A stretch of DNA of 41,723 nt from a virus. Under the pieces are notes generated by a model. That model ran no database searches, was not told the origin of the DNA, and was given only the letters and a program-made list of their open reading frames with translations. The stretch is taken from positions 1-41,723 of the IMG/VR virus record IMGVR_UViG_3300043427_001714; one strand, given 5' to 3'. Positions 34,228-41,723 of this stretch are shown here, one piece after another (position 1 is the first letter of the stretch; each line of letters begins with the position of its first letter). The position numbers were made by a program, and so were the translations under genes.

Positions 34228-34506
34228 TCAGCTCTTCTGCAAGCTGATCTCGCAGAACACCCCATCATCGATCAGCCGGTTCTCACGCACCGTGTAGCTC
34301 ACAGAATCCACGGTCACGCTCGACCCATACGCCAGGCTGCCAAACTCCGATGCCAAGCAGCGCAGGGTGTAATCGGTACTGATCACCATCCCATCGGACA
34401 CCAAGGCGCCGGGCTGATCGAGGATCCCAAGCCCGCTCACGCCGCCGCTACTGACGGCAACACCGAAGTGCTCCAGAAACAGGCTCGGATCCTCAGACCA
34501 GCTCAC
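34228..34506 (-). CDS. Head-tail joining protein
   Basis: 92 aa. SWSEDPSLFLEHFGVAVSSG, DYTLRCLASEFGSLAYGSSV and TVDSVSYTVRENRLIDDGVF resemble lambda gpFII-like joining proteins: an N-terminal helix (x-F-F-x-D-F-G/A-V), a strand-turn pair with Y-x-V-R-E/D, and a D-D/P-x-G-x-F-x-x-I-x-L end. It would provide the tail docking surface on the portal ring. Between the capsid gene and the tail genes, as expected. Confidence 0.72.
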   Translation of the reverse strand: MSWSEDPSLFLEHFGVAVSSGGVSGLGILDQPGALVSDGMVISTDYTLRCLASEFGSLAYGSSVTVDSVSYTVRENRLIDDGVFCEISLQKS

Positions 34507-34520
34507 GACAACCTCCAGGC

Positions 34521-34910
34521 TCAGCCGTACTTCGGCAGGCCGTAGCCGTTGCAGCTGAAGGTGGTGGTGCCACTATCAGCGATGGTGGCCACCAGGCGGA
34601 TGTAGCGGCGCAGGTCGTTCCGGTTCAGGGTCAGCACCTGCTTGCTCGCTGCCTGGGCGACAGCAGTGAAGCCACCATCCGTCACATCCACGAAGTCACC
34701 AGCGGTGGTGGTGTGGCTGTGCTGGATCTTGGCGGTCATCGTGCCGCTAGCGGCTGCAGCACCGGAATCCAGCAGGATCTGGATCTCGCCGCTGTAGTCC
34801 TTCAGATCAGCGATGTTGGTCGTAGCACCGGTGAAGGTGCTGGTCTCTTGCCCGACAGGGTGGAGTACAAAGTGATCCAGCTTGTCGAGGGTGGTCTCAT
34901 GAATGGCCAT
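34521..34910 (-). CDS. Virion decoration/structural protein
   Basis: 129 aa. HETTLDKLDHFVLHPVGQET, STFTGATTNIADLKDYSGEI, QILLDSGAAAASGTMTAKIQ and TLNRNDLRRYIRLVATIADS match a common phage virion protein of about 125-140 aa that follows the capsid gene and probably decorates it. All-beta prediction with T-x-x-V-Q/K-H-S core strands. No enzyme features. Confidence 0.65.
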   Translation of the reverse strand: MAIHETTLDKLDHFVLHPVGQETSTFTGATTNIADLKDYSGEIQILLDSGAAAASGTMTAKIQHSHTTTAGDFVDVTDGGFTAVAQAASKQVLTLNRNDLRRYIRLVATIADSGTTTFSCNGYGLPKYG

Positions 34911-34912
34911 GA

Positions 34913-35125
34913 TCAGATGCCCTTACGGGTGCGTGGTTTGCGGGTGACCTGCCGCTCCGGCAGGTCTGGCTGTTGGAGAATCACCGGGCAGATCGGTTCT
35001 GGCGCCAGCCGGGCCTTACCCAATCCGATCAGGTAACGGCCATCACGGTCAGCAACCTCCACGCAATCACCAGGCAGCACAACGCTGCCGGTGACGGTGG
35101 TGCGCTTCAGGATCTCGATCCGCAC
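34913..35125 (-). CDS. Small basic protein after the capsid gene
   Basis: 70 aa: MRIEILKRTTVTGSVVLPGD, CVEVADRDGRYLIGLGKARL, then a Pro-rich basic tail ending QVTRKPRTRKGI. The first 45 residues look like a small beta barrel found after capsid genes in many phages; the basic tail may contact DNA or the capsid interior. Function unknown. Confidence 0.6.
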   Translation of the reverse strand: MRIEILKRTTVTGSVVLPGDCVEVADRDGRYLIGLGKARLAPEPICPVILQQPDLPERQVTRKPRTRKGI

Positions 35126-35148
35126 GGTGTCAGCTCCTCAGGTCAACC

Positions 35149-37062
35149 TCAGAGGGTGTTGTTGCCGCGGCAGAAGGCCTCGGGATGACGGACGGCGTAG
35201 TCCACATCCTGCAGGGCGATCACGCGGACACCGCCGGAGGTGTTCAGCGTGGTGGTGTCCACTGTCAGATCGATCGAAGACCAGAGGCCCAGAACGAGCT
35301 GATTCCAGACCGCGAAAAACACGTCCCCAGAGGCCACCTGATTGGAGGTCACCAAGCGATAGCCGTTGACGGTGCCGCCGGGTTCGTAGACGAACTGAGC
35401 GGTGCCGCTGGCCTTCTCGGTGGTCTTGAAGGCACCGGTGCGGGTCGCATTGGTGAGATACGCCATCGCGCCGATATCAGCGTTGTCGGCGTTGATCTCG
35501 GTTTCCATCGCCACCAGCTCCGCGTAGGTCGGGGAATCGGCTGCGAAGTCCTTGGTGTTGATACCGGTGGTCAGCTTGATGCCCAGCGGTTCCCCGCTGT
35601 TGCCCAGGCCGTACAGACCCACGCGGTCGATCTCCAGCGCCAGCACGGTCGCCAGTTCGTTCCGCACCATCTGCTCCACGTCGATGGAGCTTTGCAGCAT
35701 CAGCCGGCGGGTGAAGTCGGTATAAGCGCCAACGGTGCGGGGCATCAGGGTCACCTGATCCACCGTGGGCTGCGACTCGGTAGGGCTGCCGCCTTCCGAC
35801 ACCCAGTACGCAGTCGAGGCGCCGGTCTGGCGGGGAATCGCCACGTTGCCCTGCAGGCCGCTGAGGGTGGTGATGCCAAGGGCATTGAGCGCCATGCGGT
35901 TGCGCAGCAGCTCGATGAAGCTGCCGGGCCGGGCGTCGGTGAACACCAGATCGCCAGCACCGGATGCGGTGGCGACGGTCAGGTCACGACGCATCACGTC
36001 GTTAGGCACCAGAATCCCGCGGGCGTTCTGGCCGGTGGCCTGCTCCACCGCACGGCTCACCTCACGCTCAAAGGCGGCATCCTCCTGGGCGGCACGATCG
36101 CCGGGATTCGCCAGCGCACGGATCGCGCGAACGAAGCTGAAGCTGCGGGCTTCCTTCTGGCTCAGGCCGATATCAGCCGAAGATTCGCTGATCGGTTGCG
36201 CCTTCGGTGCTGCGGCAACAGCAGGCTGGGCCGGCTGCTTCGCACGCTGCTTCTTCACATCAGCCAGCACGGCCTTCATCGCGTCGGCTTCGGTGGCGCC
36301 GCTATCGATCAGACCGGTAGCCAGCTCGCGGCAGCCATGCTCTTCGCACAGCGCCGTGATCGAGGCGACACGGGCACGCTCCAGGCCAATCGCTTCGGCC
36401 TTCGCAGCGGCCCGCACCTCCTCCAGGTTCGGGGTTTGGGTGTTGTCCATTGAACTGGATTCGTCAGTGTGGGTTGTTGCGGCGTCGGCCGCACTGGTCA
36501 TGCCGAGACTCCGCCCGATACCGATCGATGGATCAGCCGGCACGGATACCACGGACACCTCATGGGGTTGCCATGAGGTGGCGACATAGGTGTTCTCCCG
36601 GTCGCGGGACTTCTCAAGCTCTCCTACTCCGTACCCTACGGATACATTCCGGAGCACTCCATCGCGGATATCGCTCAACACCTCCTGAGCGAAGGCATTA
36701 CGCGAAAATCGCACCTCAGCCATCCCGCGCTTCTTGGTGCCATCAATCCAGGCACGCTCCACTACCCCGATCACACGATCAGGATCATGGTTAAAGAGCA
36801 GCGGTGCGCCATCGTTCAACCGCGATAGATCGACGGAACTACCGTCGTGGCTCAGCACCTCGTTGCCGTAGAACCGCTCGACCGGATACTCCGACGAGAA
36901 ACTCAGCTCAATGCTGCGGCTCTCCGCTGCATCCTGCTCACCATCAGGTTCCAGCAGGCGGAAGTGGCCGGCCTCGACACGCTGGAACTCACGGTGTTCC
37001 AGATCCCGTTGATTCGGGGGGCTGGTCCCCGGTTTCGGTGTCGTCACTGCTATCGACAGCAT
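35149..37062 (-). CDS. HK97-fold capsid protein fused to its prohead protease
   Basis: 637 aa. Residues 45-190 are an S78-type prohead protease: H92 in PLLFNHDPDRVIG and S141 in LRNVSVGYGVGEL are the catalytic pair, with HEVSVVSVPADPS as a core strand. Residues 205-300 are a scaffold-like helical, Ala/Glu/Lys-rich delta segment. Residues 310-637 are the capsid fold (GILVPNDVMRRDLTVATASG, NRMALNALGITTLSGLQGNV, AYWVSEGGSPTESQPTVDQV, DVEQMVRNELATVLALEIDR, GLYGLGNSGEPLGI). Protease, scaffold and shell are normally separate proteins. The start overlaps the portal gene by 74 bases; a later start is possible. Confidence 0.88.
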   Translation of the reverse strand: MLSIAVTTPKPGTSPPNQRDLEHREFQRVEAGHFRLLEPDGEQDAAESRSIELSFSSEYPVERFYGNEVLSHDGSSVDLSRLNDGAPLLFNHDPDRVIGVVERAWIDGTKKRGMAEVRFSRNAFAQEVLSDIRDGVLRNVSVGYGVGELEKSRDRENTYVATSWQPHEVSVVSVPADPSIGIGRSLGMTSAADAATTHTDESSSMDNTQTPNLEEVRAAAKAEAIGLERARVASITALCEEHGCRELATGLIDSGATEADAMKAVLADVKKQRAKQPAQPAVAAAPKAQPISESSADIGLSQKEARSFSFVRAIRALANPGDRAAQEDAAFEREVSRAVEQATGQNARGILVPNDVMRRDLTVATASGAGDLVFTDARPGSFIELLRNRMALNALGITTLSGLQGNVAIPRQTGASTAYWVSEGGSPTESQPTVDQVTLMPRTVGAYTDFTRRLMLQSSIDVEQMVRNELATVLALEIDRVGLYGLGNSGEPLGIKLTTGINTKDFAADSPTYAELVAMETEINADNADIGAMAYLTNATRTGAFKTTEKASGTAQFVYEPGGTVNGYRLVTSNQVASGDVFFAVWNQLVLGLWSSIDLTVDTTTLNTSGGVRVIALQDVDYAVRHPEAFCRGNNTL

Positions 37063-38560
37063 CTTGCTGTGAACCTAAGGATCCCGTCGGCTCATCCAGC
37101 ATCTTCAGCTTCTGTGCATCGGCATCCTGCCCTGGGTCGGTATCGAAGCTCAGCCCAAGCTCGGCCGCACGATCCACCTCCAGCTGACGCGCCAGCAGCA
37201 GCTCCTCTAGATCGCCACCGGTTTCGGCAACCACCTGAGCCTGCGTCGTGAACCCACTCCGCACCGCGTCCTTATATGCCATCACTTCCTTCACCGGATC
37301 CACCCACGACCAACCGCGGCACATCCACCGCGCTTTGGTGAACCGCTCCGGCGCCGCCTCGTACCCAGCCAGCTGCAGCTCTCCCACACTCACCGCTGCG
37401 GTCAGCCACGCTTCATATACAGGTGTGATCAGCTGCTCAATCAGGAAGTTCTGGAGCACCTTCCAGTTCTCACGATCATCAATCAGGCTCAGCCGGCTGC
37501 TGCTGTAATTCGACTGGCTGTAGTCCTGCGACAGCGGCGCATAGCTGATCCCGATGCCGGCGCTCATGCCCTGCAGCATCGCCCGCATGAACGGCTCAAA
37601 CTGCCCATCCGGTGCATCCAGCTGCGGAACACTCACGTTCTCACCAGGCGCCAGGTACTTGAAGACGCCCGGCTCGAAGCTGCTCACCCGCTCGCCGTCC
37701 ATCACGTCATCACCCACCAGCTCACCCTCAGGGCTGGTGATGAATCCCATCAGGCTGCTGCTGGCCCTGGCCCGCACCACCTCGGCCTCCTCATACCCAG
37801 CCAGGTGATGCAGCCGTTTGATGCTGCTCGCCAGCCACGGCACCCCACGGGTTTGGCCCGGTCGATCAAGGATCGCTAGGTGGAGAATGTCCGCTGCATC
37901 CACCAACCGCACCTGCGTGCTGCCGCTATGGCGCAGATCACCAGGGTGGCGCGTACGGAACGCATACCGCGTCGGCCGGCCCCATTCGTCCACCTCCACA
38001 CCGAGGCGCCATTCGCGGCCAGCCATGGGCCGCATGTCATAGGTCTCATCACATAGATCCGCCTCGATCACCTCCAGCGCCAGCGGCACCTTTGAATCCC
38101 CGAACGGTTGCCGCACCAACCGGATGAACACCTCACCGCTTTCCGCTACGGCACCGATCGCCAGCCGCAGGATCTCCGTCCATCCCAACCGGCCGGCGGT
38201 ATGGCAACGCTGCGGCCGGCACCATGCTGCCCACGCTTCCTCAATCCGATCGTTCACCTGCTGATTCAGCCGGCCGCTGCCGCGACTCATCGGCACCTGC
38301 GCCTGCAGCCGCACCCCAGCACCAACGACGTTGTTGCGGATCAACCGGATTGCCTGGCGCGCGTAATCGTTATCGCGCACCAGCTGGCGCGACCGATTTC
38401 GCAACAGCACCAGGCTGCCATTGATCTCCGCATCAGCCGACGTGCTGCTGGTGACCCAATCGCTGGTGAGCCTTGAGATCCGCGCACCTTCATACAACCG
38501 CCGCCGCGGTGCCTTCTGCGGTGTCGCCTGGTCTGCCGCGGCCTTTGTCTTCCGTGCCAT
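36989..38560 (-). CDS. Portal protein (lambda B family)
   Basis: 523 aa. RRRLYEGARISRLTSDWVTS, QLVRDNDYARQAIRLIRNNV, VGAGVRLQAQ, EAWAAWCRPQRC, SGEVFIRLVRQPFGDSKVPL, YEEAEVVRARASSSLMGFIT, FKYLAPGENVSVPQLDAPDG and IGISYAPLSQDYSQSNYSSS are the lambda-type portal landmarks. It forms the dodecameric channel at the unique vertex through which terminase packages DNA. The C terminus is acidic (DDTETGDQPPESTGSGTP). Follows the gpW-like gene with one-base overlap, as in lambda. Confidence 0.9.
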   Translation of the reverse strand: MARKTKAAADQATPQKAPRRRLYEGARISRLTSDWVTSSTSADAEINGSLVLLRNRSRQLVRDNDYARQAIRLIRNNVVGAGVRLQAQVPMSRGSGRLNQQVNDRIEEAWAAWCRPQRCHTAGRLGWTEILRLAIGAVAESGEVFIRLVRQPFGDSKVPLALEVIEADLCDETYDMRPMAGREWRLGVEVDEWGRPTRYAFRTRHPGDLRHSGSTQVRLVDAADILHLAILDRPGQTRGVPWLASSIKRLHHLAGYEEAEVVRARASSSLMGFITSPEGELVGDDVMDGERVSSFEPGVFKYLAPGENVSVPQLDAPDGQFEPFMRAMLQGMSAGIGISYAPLSQDYSQSNYSSSRLSLIDDRENWKVLQNFLIEQLITPVYEAWLTAAVSVGELQLAGYEAAPERFTKARWMCRGWSWVDPVKEVMAYKDAVRSGFTTQAQVVAETGGDLEELLLARQLEVDRAAELGLSFDTDPGQDADAQKLKMLDEPTGSLGSQQDAVDSSDDTETGDQPPESTGSGTP

Positions 38561-39132
38561 CAGCCGAACCTCACGAACAGGTTGCCCGGATCACCAAGCC
38601 CGGCAGCAATCTTCTCCGCACGCTTCTCCCTGGCCACGATCGCCTTCAGTTGCGACTCGCGTTCGATCAGCTGCGGCAGATCCAAGGATGTGAACTGCCT
38701 GCTGCCAACTTGATAATTTTTACTCTTGCTGGCGATGATCCCACGGATCGTGGTCTGCACCGCCTCCAGATCCTGCTCCGCCTGGCTCCGGCCGTCAAAG
38801 GCTGCTGGTGTGCTGGTGTAGCTGAGGCTCGGCAGCACCGTCAGCGACCCGGCGCCAATGGTGATCACGCTGGAGCCATCGGATGCCTGCGCCTGCCAGA
38901 ACCACTGCCCGGCGTTGAATCCAGTCGTCGTGGCCGCCGCGATGCTGAACGTCCAGCCACCTGAACCGTCATCACTGCTGGTGACCGTCGCGCCTTCACC
39001 TGCGGTGTTCATCCGCAGGTAATACGTCACGTCCCAGTCTGGACTGGAGATCGTGTTCCCCAACGTGTCGGTCGTGGCGGCCAGCGTCCACGTCACCGTA
39101 TCGCCAGCCCGCAGCTCAGATGGAATGCCCAT
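38560..39132 (-). CDS. gpW-like head-tail joining domain with N-terminal Ig-like domain
   Basis: 190 aa. Residues 1-110 form an all-beta Ig-like domain (SELRAGDTVTWTLAATTDTL, WDVTYYLRMNTAGEGATVTS, GQWFWQAQASDGSSVITIGA). Residues 118-175 follow the gpW pattern (EQDLEAVQTTIRGIIASKSK, NYQVGSRQFTSLDLPQLIER, ESQLKAIVAREKR): helix, strand pair with the R-x-F/V-x-x-x-D-L turn, helix. lambda gpW alone is about 68 aa. Its position between terL and portal is that of lambda W. The added Ig domain may decorate the neck or lie on the head. Confidence 0.75.
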   Translation of the reverse strand: MGIPSELRAGDTVTWTLAATTDTLGNTISSPDWDVTYYLRMNTAGEGATVTSSDDGSGGWTFSIAAATTTGFNAGQWFWQAQASDGSSVITIGAGSLTVLPSLSYTSTPAAFDGRSQAEQDLEAVQTTIRGIIASKSKNYQVGSRQFTSLDLPQLIERESQLKAIVAREKRAEKIAAGLGDPGNLFVRFG

Positions 39133-39155
39133 GGCTGCAACCTATCGACAGCCGA

Positions 39156-41033
39156 TCACCACGAACTGACGAAGCTCTGCCGTGGTGCTGCACTCCGCTG
39201 CTTCCTTGCTGCAGGCCGCTCATGCACCGCTCCAGCTTGCTGCTGCGCCATCTGCTCCCAGAAGTTCACCCGGCTGTAGCGCCGCTTCAGCAGCTCCAGC
39301 ACCGCCAAGCTGTACACACACAGATCGAGCGGCTCATTTCGAGCGCCACTCGGCTTCACCCACTCGCGTACCTGGAAGCCCTTCACGTACCGCGGCACCA
39401 GGCGCTCGCACGTCAGGCCCTCTAGAAACTCCGGCGTGCCATGCTCGCCGAAGTGAACATACCCAGGGCCGGGCGTTTCGTTCTTCAGCCTTGCATAGAT
39501 CGTCCGCTTCAGCCCGTCGGTGCCTACGGAGTACAGCGTCACGCCACCCTTCACCTGCATCCCACGCCAGTTGAAGTCCACCTTGTTGCCCCTGTTGATT
39601 GCGGTCGCCGCTCGGTTGCTGCTGCCCTTCAGCGCCACCACACCATCACGCACATGCCTGCGGCAATACGCGTAGGCCTCCTGCGTGAAGTGGCCGCCGG
39701 TGTCCACACCCATCATCCGCACCGTCAGATGCCCGCCGCTGGCGTGGTCCCATTCCGTTCGGCGGATCACATCCACCTGCTCCCACACATGATCCTGCGC
39801 CGGATCGCCATCCACCTTCTGATGCCAGATCAGCCACATCTGATCGCCTGAGCCAAAGCCCCAGACACTGATCTCCAGCCAGGTGTCCTGCACGTCAACA
39901 GCTGCGGTCAACACCACGACACCTTCAGGGCACGTCCCTGCCGTGTACTGCGCTGCACTCGCACGATTCAGCAGGCCATCGGCACTCACCCGCGCCAACG
40001 ATTCCTCCTCCCATGGCTCTGCGCAGCGCTTGTTCACCCAGCCCTTCAGCAGCAGCTGATCGTCCTTGGCTCGCAGGAACTCATTCCTGATCTGCTCCCA
40101 TGGCGTCCAGCCAGCTGGCGCATACCAAGCCGGCAGGTGAAATCCAGCCGTTACCCCATCACCCTGCGCCGTTGCTCGCCATTCACCACCGGCCAGCATC
40201 GTCGTCTTGTGGTGCTGCGCCACACGTTCCCCACAGGCCGGGCACTTGCACCACACCTCCCCATCCGGCCGGTCCCATTCCATGTGCTCACGCCAGCGGA
40301 TCACCTGCTTGGATCCACAGCACGGCATGAACGCATGGAATCGCCGCTGGTCCGATCGCGTCTCAAACTCCGCTGTGATCCGACACGCTCCTCTCGTGCC
40401 TGGCGTGCTGGTGATCAGCACCTTGCCCATCGGGAACGTACTGGTGCGAGCCTCCGCGTTCTCCAACGGATCGCCTTTGTCATCTGCCTCGATCGGATAG
40501 GAACTCACCTCATCCGCCGCCAGGTAGGCCGCCGGCATCGACTGCAGACCGCTGCCACTGTTCGCGCCCGTCAGCACAAAAAGCCCACCTCTGAACTCCT
40601 TCAAAAACATCGAATTGCCGCTATCCCTGCTGCGGGATGGTGCAATCAGCTCGCTCAGCGCCGGCGTTTCGCGCAGCAACGGCTCCAAGCGCTGGCGGTT
40701 CAATCGCTTCGCCATGTCCAGCGTCGGCTGCACCAACAGCACCGGCCCAGGCCACAGGTGGATGATGCTGCCCAGCCAGTTCAACACCACCTCCGTCTTG
40801 CCCAGCTGGCTGCCAAACATCAACACCACACGACGCACCGGGCTGCCATAGCTCAGGCAATCCATCGGTTCCCGCAGATATGGCGTCCTGCTGGTGCGCC
40901 ACGGTCCCTTCTCCGCACTGCCTTTGCCGCTGAGCATTCGGTACTCATCCGCCCAGGTGCTCACCGTCATCGCCGGCGGTTGCTCCAGCCCAGCCAGCAG
41001 CGCCTCCCTGTAAACCGCAAACGCGTCAGCCAT
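39156..41033 (-). CDS. terL: Terminase large subunit (lambda GpA family)
   Basis: 625 aa from ATG at 41033 (MADAFAVYREALLAG), overlapping terS by 8 bases; a frame extending to 41069 inside terS is rejected. The GpA landmarks are WADEYRMLSGKGSAEKGPWR, the ATPase Walker A GSQLGKT (74-80), RRQRLEPLLRETPALSEL-like arm, Walker B YLAADEVSSY, the coupling motif ITSTPG, a zinc-binding-like region (CKCPACGERVAQHHKTT), and the nuclease acids in LTAAVDVQ and MMGVDTGGHF. It cuts at cos and pumps DNA into the prohead. The C terminus is basic and disordered. Confidence 0.93.
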   Translation of the reverse strand: MADAFAVYREALLAGLEQPPAMTVSTWADEYRMLSGKGSAEKGPWRTSRTPYLREPMDCLSYGSPVRRVVLMFGSQLGKTEVVLNWLGSIIHLWPGPVLLVQPTLDMAKRLNRQRLEPLLRETPALSELIAPSRSRDSGNSMFLKEFRGGLFVLTGANSGSGLQSMPAAYLAADEVSSYPIEADDKGDPLENAEARTSTFPMGKVLITSTPGTRGACRITAEFETRSDQRRFHAFMPCCGSKQVIRWREHMEWDRPDGEVWCKCPACGERVAQHHKTTMLAGGEWRATAQGDGVTAGFHLPAWYAPAGWTPWEQIRNEFLRAKDDQLLLKGWVNKRCAEPWEEESLARVSADGLLNRASAAQYTAGTCPEGVVVLTAAVDVQDTWLEISVWGFGSGDQMWLIWHQKVDGDPAQDHVWEQVDVIRRTEWDHASGGHLTVRMMGVDTGGHFTQEAYAYCRRHVRDGVVALKGSSNRAATAINRGNKVDFNWRGMQVKGGVTLYSVGTDGLKRTIYARLKNETPGPGYVHFGEHGTPEFLEGLTCERLVPRYVKGFQVREWVKPSGARNEPLDLCVYSLAVLELLKRRYSRVNFWEQMAQQQAGAVHERPAARKQRSAAPRQSFVSSW

Positions 41034-41628
41034 CAGCCAAGCACCGCAACGCCAGCCGAATCTCCTCATCTAGCAGCTTGAACACCTCGCGCACATCAGT
41101 GGTGGCCGCCAACTGTCCAGCCACCCGCTCTGGGATGCCCATCATCTGATCGCGCAACGTGCGCCCCAACGTGAACGCAGCCTTCTTCACTTCCTCAGCC
41201 ACCACCAACTCGCCGCGCTCCTTCATCGCATTCACACGCGCTAGCTCTGCCTGGTAGTGCTCCTTCCTCTCCCGGCTTACCTCCAGCCCAGGGATCGCAT
41301 CCTCCGGCAAGCTCGCCACCGCATGGGAGATCTGATCTTTGGTTGGCAGCACTGGCTTCTGTGCAACCTGCCGCTTGTCTCGCTCCTTCGCCGCAGCGCT
41401 CAGTTTCTCGCTGCCATTACGCCTGGTCCGGGAATCCCAGAGCGCCAAACCCTTGTTCACATCAATCAACGGCCTGCCGTTATCCATCACCACGGCATCA
41501 GCAAGCCGACCCCTGATCGCCGATGAAACCGTGCCAGGCGTGACGCCTTTGATCCTTGCGAACTCCCGAACCCCTACGAACACCGCTGAGTGTTTGAGTG
41601 TTTGATCTACCCTACGCAGGTGTTTCAA
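41026..41628 (-). CDS. terS: Terminase small subunit (Nu1-like)
   Basis: 200 aa if the TTG at 41628 is used; a GTG at 41583 (starting MFVGVREFARIKGVTPG) is the better start by comparison with Nu1, whose helix-turn-helix lies at the very N terminus, and it would put all repeats at 41590-41632 upstream. VGVREFARIKGVTPGTVSSA is the cos-binding winged HTH with RPLIDVNKGLALWDSRTRRN after it; the C-terminal part (YQAELARVNAMKERGELVVA, KKAAFTLGRTLRDQMMGIPE, LAATTDVREVFKLLDEEI) is the oligomerisation and TerL-binding helix set. First gene after cos. Confidence 0.85.
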   Translation of the reverse strand: MKHLRRVDQTLKHSAVFVGVREFARIKGVTPGTVSSAIRGRLADAVVMDNGRPLIDVNKGLALWDSRTRRNGSEKLSAAAKERDKRQVAQKPVLPTKDQISHAVASLPEDAIPGLEVSRERKEHYQAELARVNAMKERGELVVAEEVKKAAFTLGRTLRDQMMGIPERVAGQLAATTDVREVFKLLDEEIRLALRCLADG

Positions 41629-41632
41629 ACAC
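41590..41632. repeat. GTGTTTGA repeats and palindrome at the terS start
   Basis: GTGTTTGA occurs in tandem at 41590-41597 and 41598-41605 and in reverse orientation (TCAAACAC) at 41625-41632, the last being part of the 13-bp palindrome GTGTTTCAAACAC (41620-41632). These are candidates for the cosB-like sites bound by the small terminase, or for an operator of the terS transcript. AGGTGTTTCAA (41618-41628) also occurs at 1021-1031 in the divergent control region. Confidence 0.6.
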
Positions 41633-41653
41633 TTGCGGGGTAGGGGACCTCAT

Positions 41654-41670
41654 GCCTTGCGCCGCAAGGC
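41654..41670. repeat. 17-bp perfect palindrome right of terS, near cos
   Basis: GCCTTGCG and CGCAAGGC flank one C. The core TTGCGCCGCAA is identical to that at 50-60 across the junction. Together with the GTGTTTGA repeats it makes the 180-bp gene-free interval around cos (41629-41723 plus 1-99) rich in symmetric elements, as expected of a packaging site. Confidence 0.6.
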
Positions 41671-41711
41671 GTTTGCCGTTCGACGGGGTGCCACGCTGGC
41701 TGTAGCGGGTG

Positions 41712-41723
41712 CGACGGATCACC
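41712..41723. repeat. cos: Right cohesive end (cos), copy 2 of terminal 12-bp repeat
   Basis: The last 12 bases equal the first 12. They lie about 85-130 bases upstream of terS (depending on its start), the order cos-terS-terL being that of lambda. Confidence 0.7.

Noticed and set aside
35185-36453. 422-codon plus-strand open frame opposite the capsid gene
   Set aside because: Very long but a GC-rich shadow; His/Arg/Gly-rich with no domain, while the minus-strand protein has clear protease and capsid motifs.
40137-41081. 314-codon plus-strand open frame opposite terL
   Set aside because: Arg/His/Gln-rich antisense composition; terL motifs on the minus strand are unambiguous.
1-41723. Interpretation as host chromosome with an integrated prophage
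   Set aside because: No host housekeeping gene is recognisable, gene content is phage throughout, and the terminal 12-bp identity beside terS fits a packaged genome. The exported-protein genes at 7877-9221 are the only host-like ones.

Overview
The window reads as one complete, lambda-like temperate siphophage genome of a cyanobacterium. The last 12 bases repeat the first 12 bases (CGACGGATCACC). They lie just upstream of a Nu1/GpA-type terminase pair, whose lambda relative makes 12-nt cohesive ends, so the window is most simply the linear virion genome cut at cos with both ends filled in. Cyanobacterial ties are a two-domain cyAbrB-like regulator, a group-2-like sigma-70 factor and a large serine recombinase resembling XisF-type enzymes. 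High GC suggests a Synechococcus/Cyanobium-like host, but that is inference.

Layout. About 1.1-3.6 kb (+): ribbon-helix-helix protein, HTH proteins, a replication initiator carrying iterons and AT-rich repeats inside its gene (a lambda-O-like origin), and a RusA resolvase. About 3.6-7.8 kb (+): a tightly overlapping cassette with its own promoter and 3' hairpins: two small proteins, an HNH nuclease fused to an SF2 helicase, a putative DNA-binding protein, a 54-aa ribbon-helix-helix protein, SSB and a 24-aa membrane peptide. About 7.9-9.2 kb (-): three exported proteins resembling a fimbrial-type subunit and chaperone, a probable lysogenic-conversion module. About 9.6-11.5 kb: serine integrase and a 17-14-17 bp inverted repeat that is a good attP candidate. 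About 11.7-18.7 kb (+): membrane-anchored HTH peptide, cyAbrB homologue, probable repressor, Bet-like annealase, DNA-binding proteins (one NUMOD-like, one resembling the RNA polymerase alpha C-terminal domain), RecE-like exonuclease, sigma factor and a small cytosine-methyltransferase-like protein.

The late genes are all on the minus strand. They appear to start at about 984, run left through two genes into cos, and continue from the right end: terS, terL, gpW-like joining protein, portal, protease-capsid fusion, head/decoration and joining proteins, tail genes (with a -1 frameshift G/GT pair), tape measure, tail tip, adhesins, and a lysis cassette ending in a two-domain endolysin. The late operon therefore reads across cos and needs the circularised genome.

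Regulation appears to use a recurring element, roughly GTCTnAGTCnAGACC, found in front of several early transcription units. The most novel candidates are the HNH-helicase cassette, the exported-protein module, and the set of host-transcription-directed proteins (sigma, cyAbrB, alpha-CTD-like, membrane HTH). No tRNA, rRNA, CRISPR array or insertion sequence was recognised.
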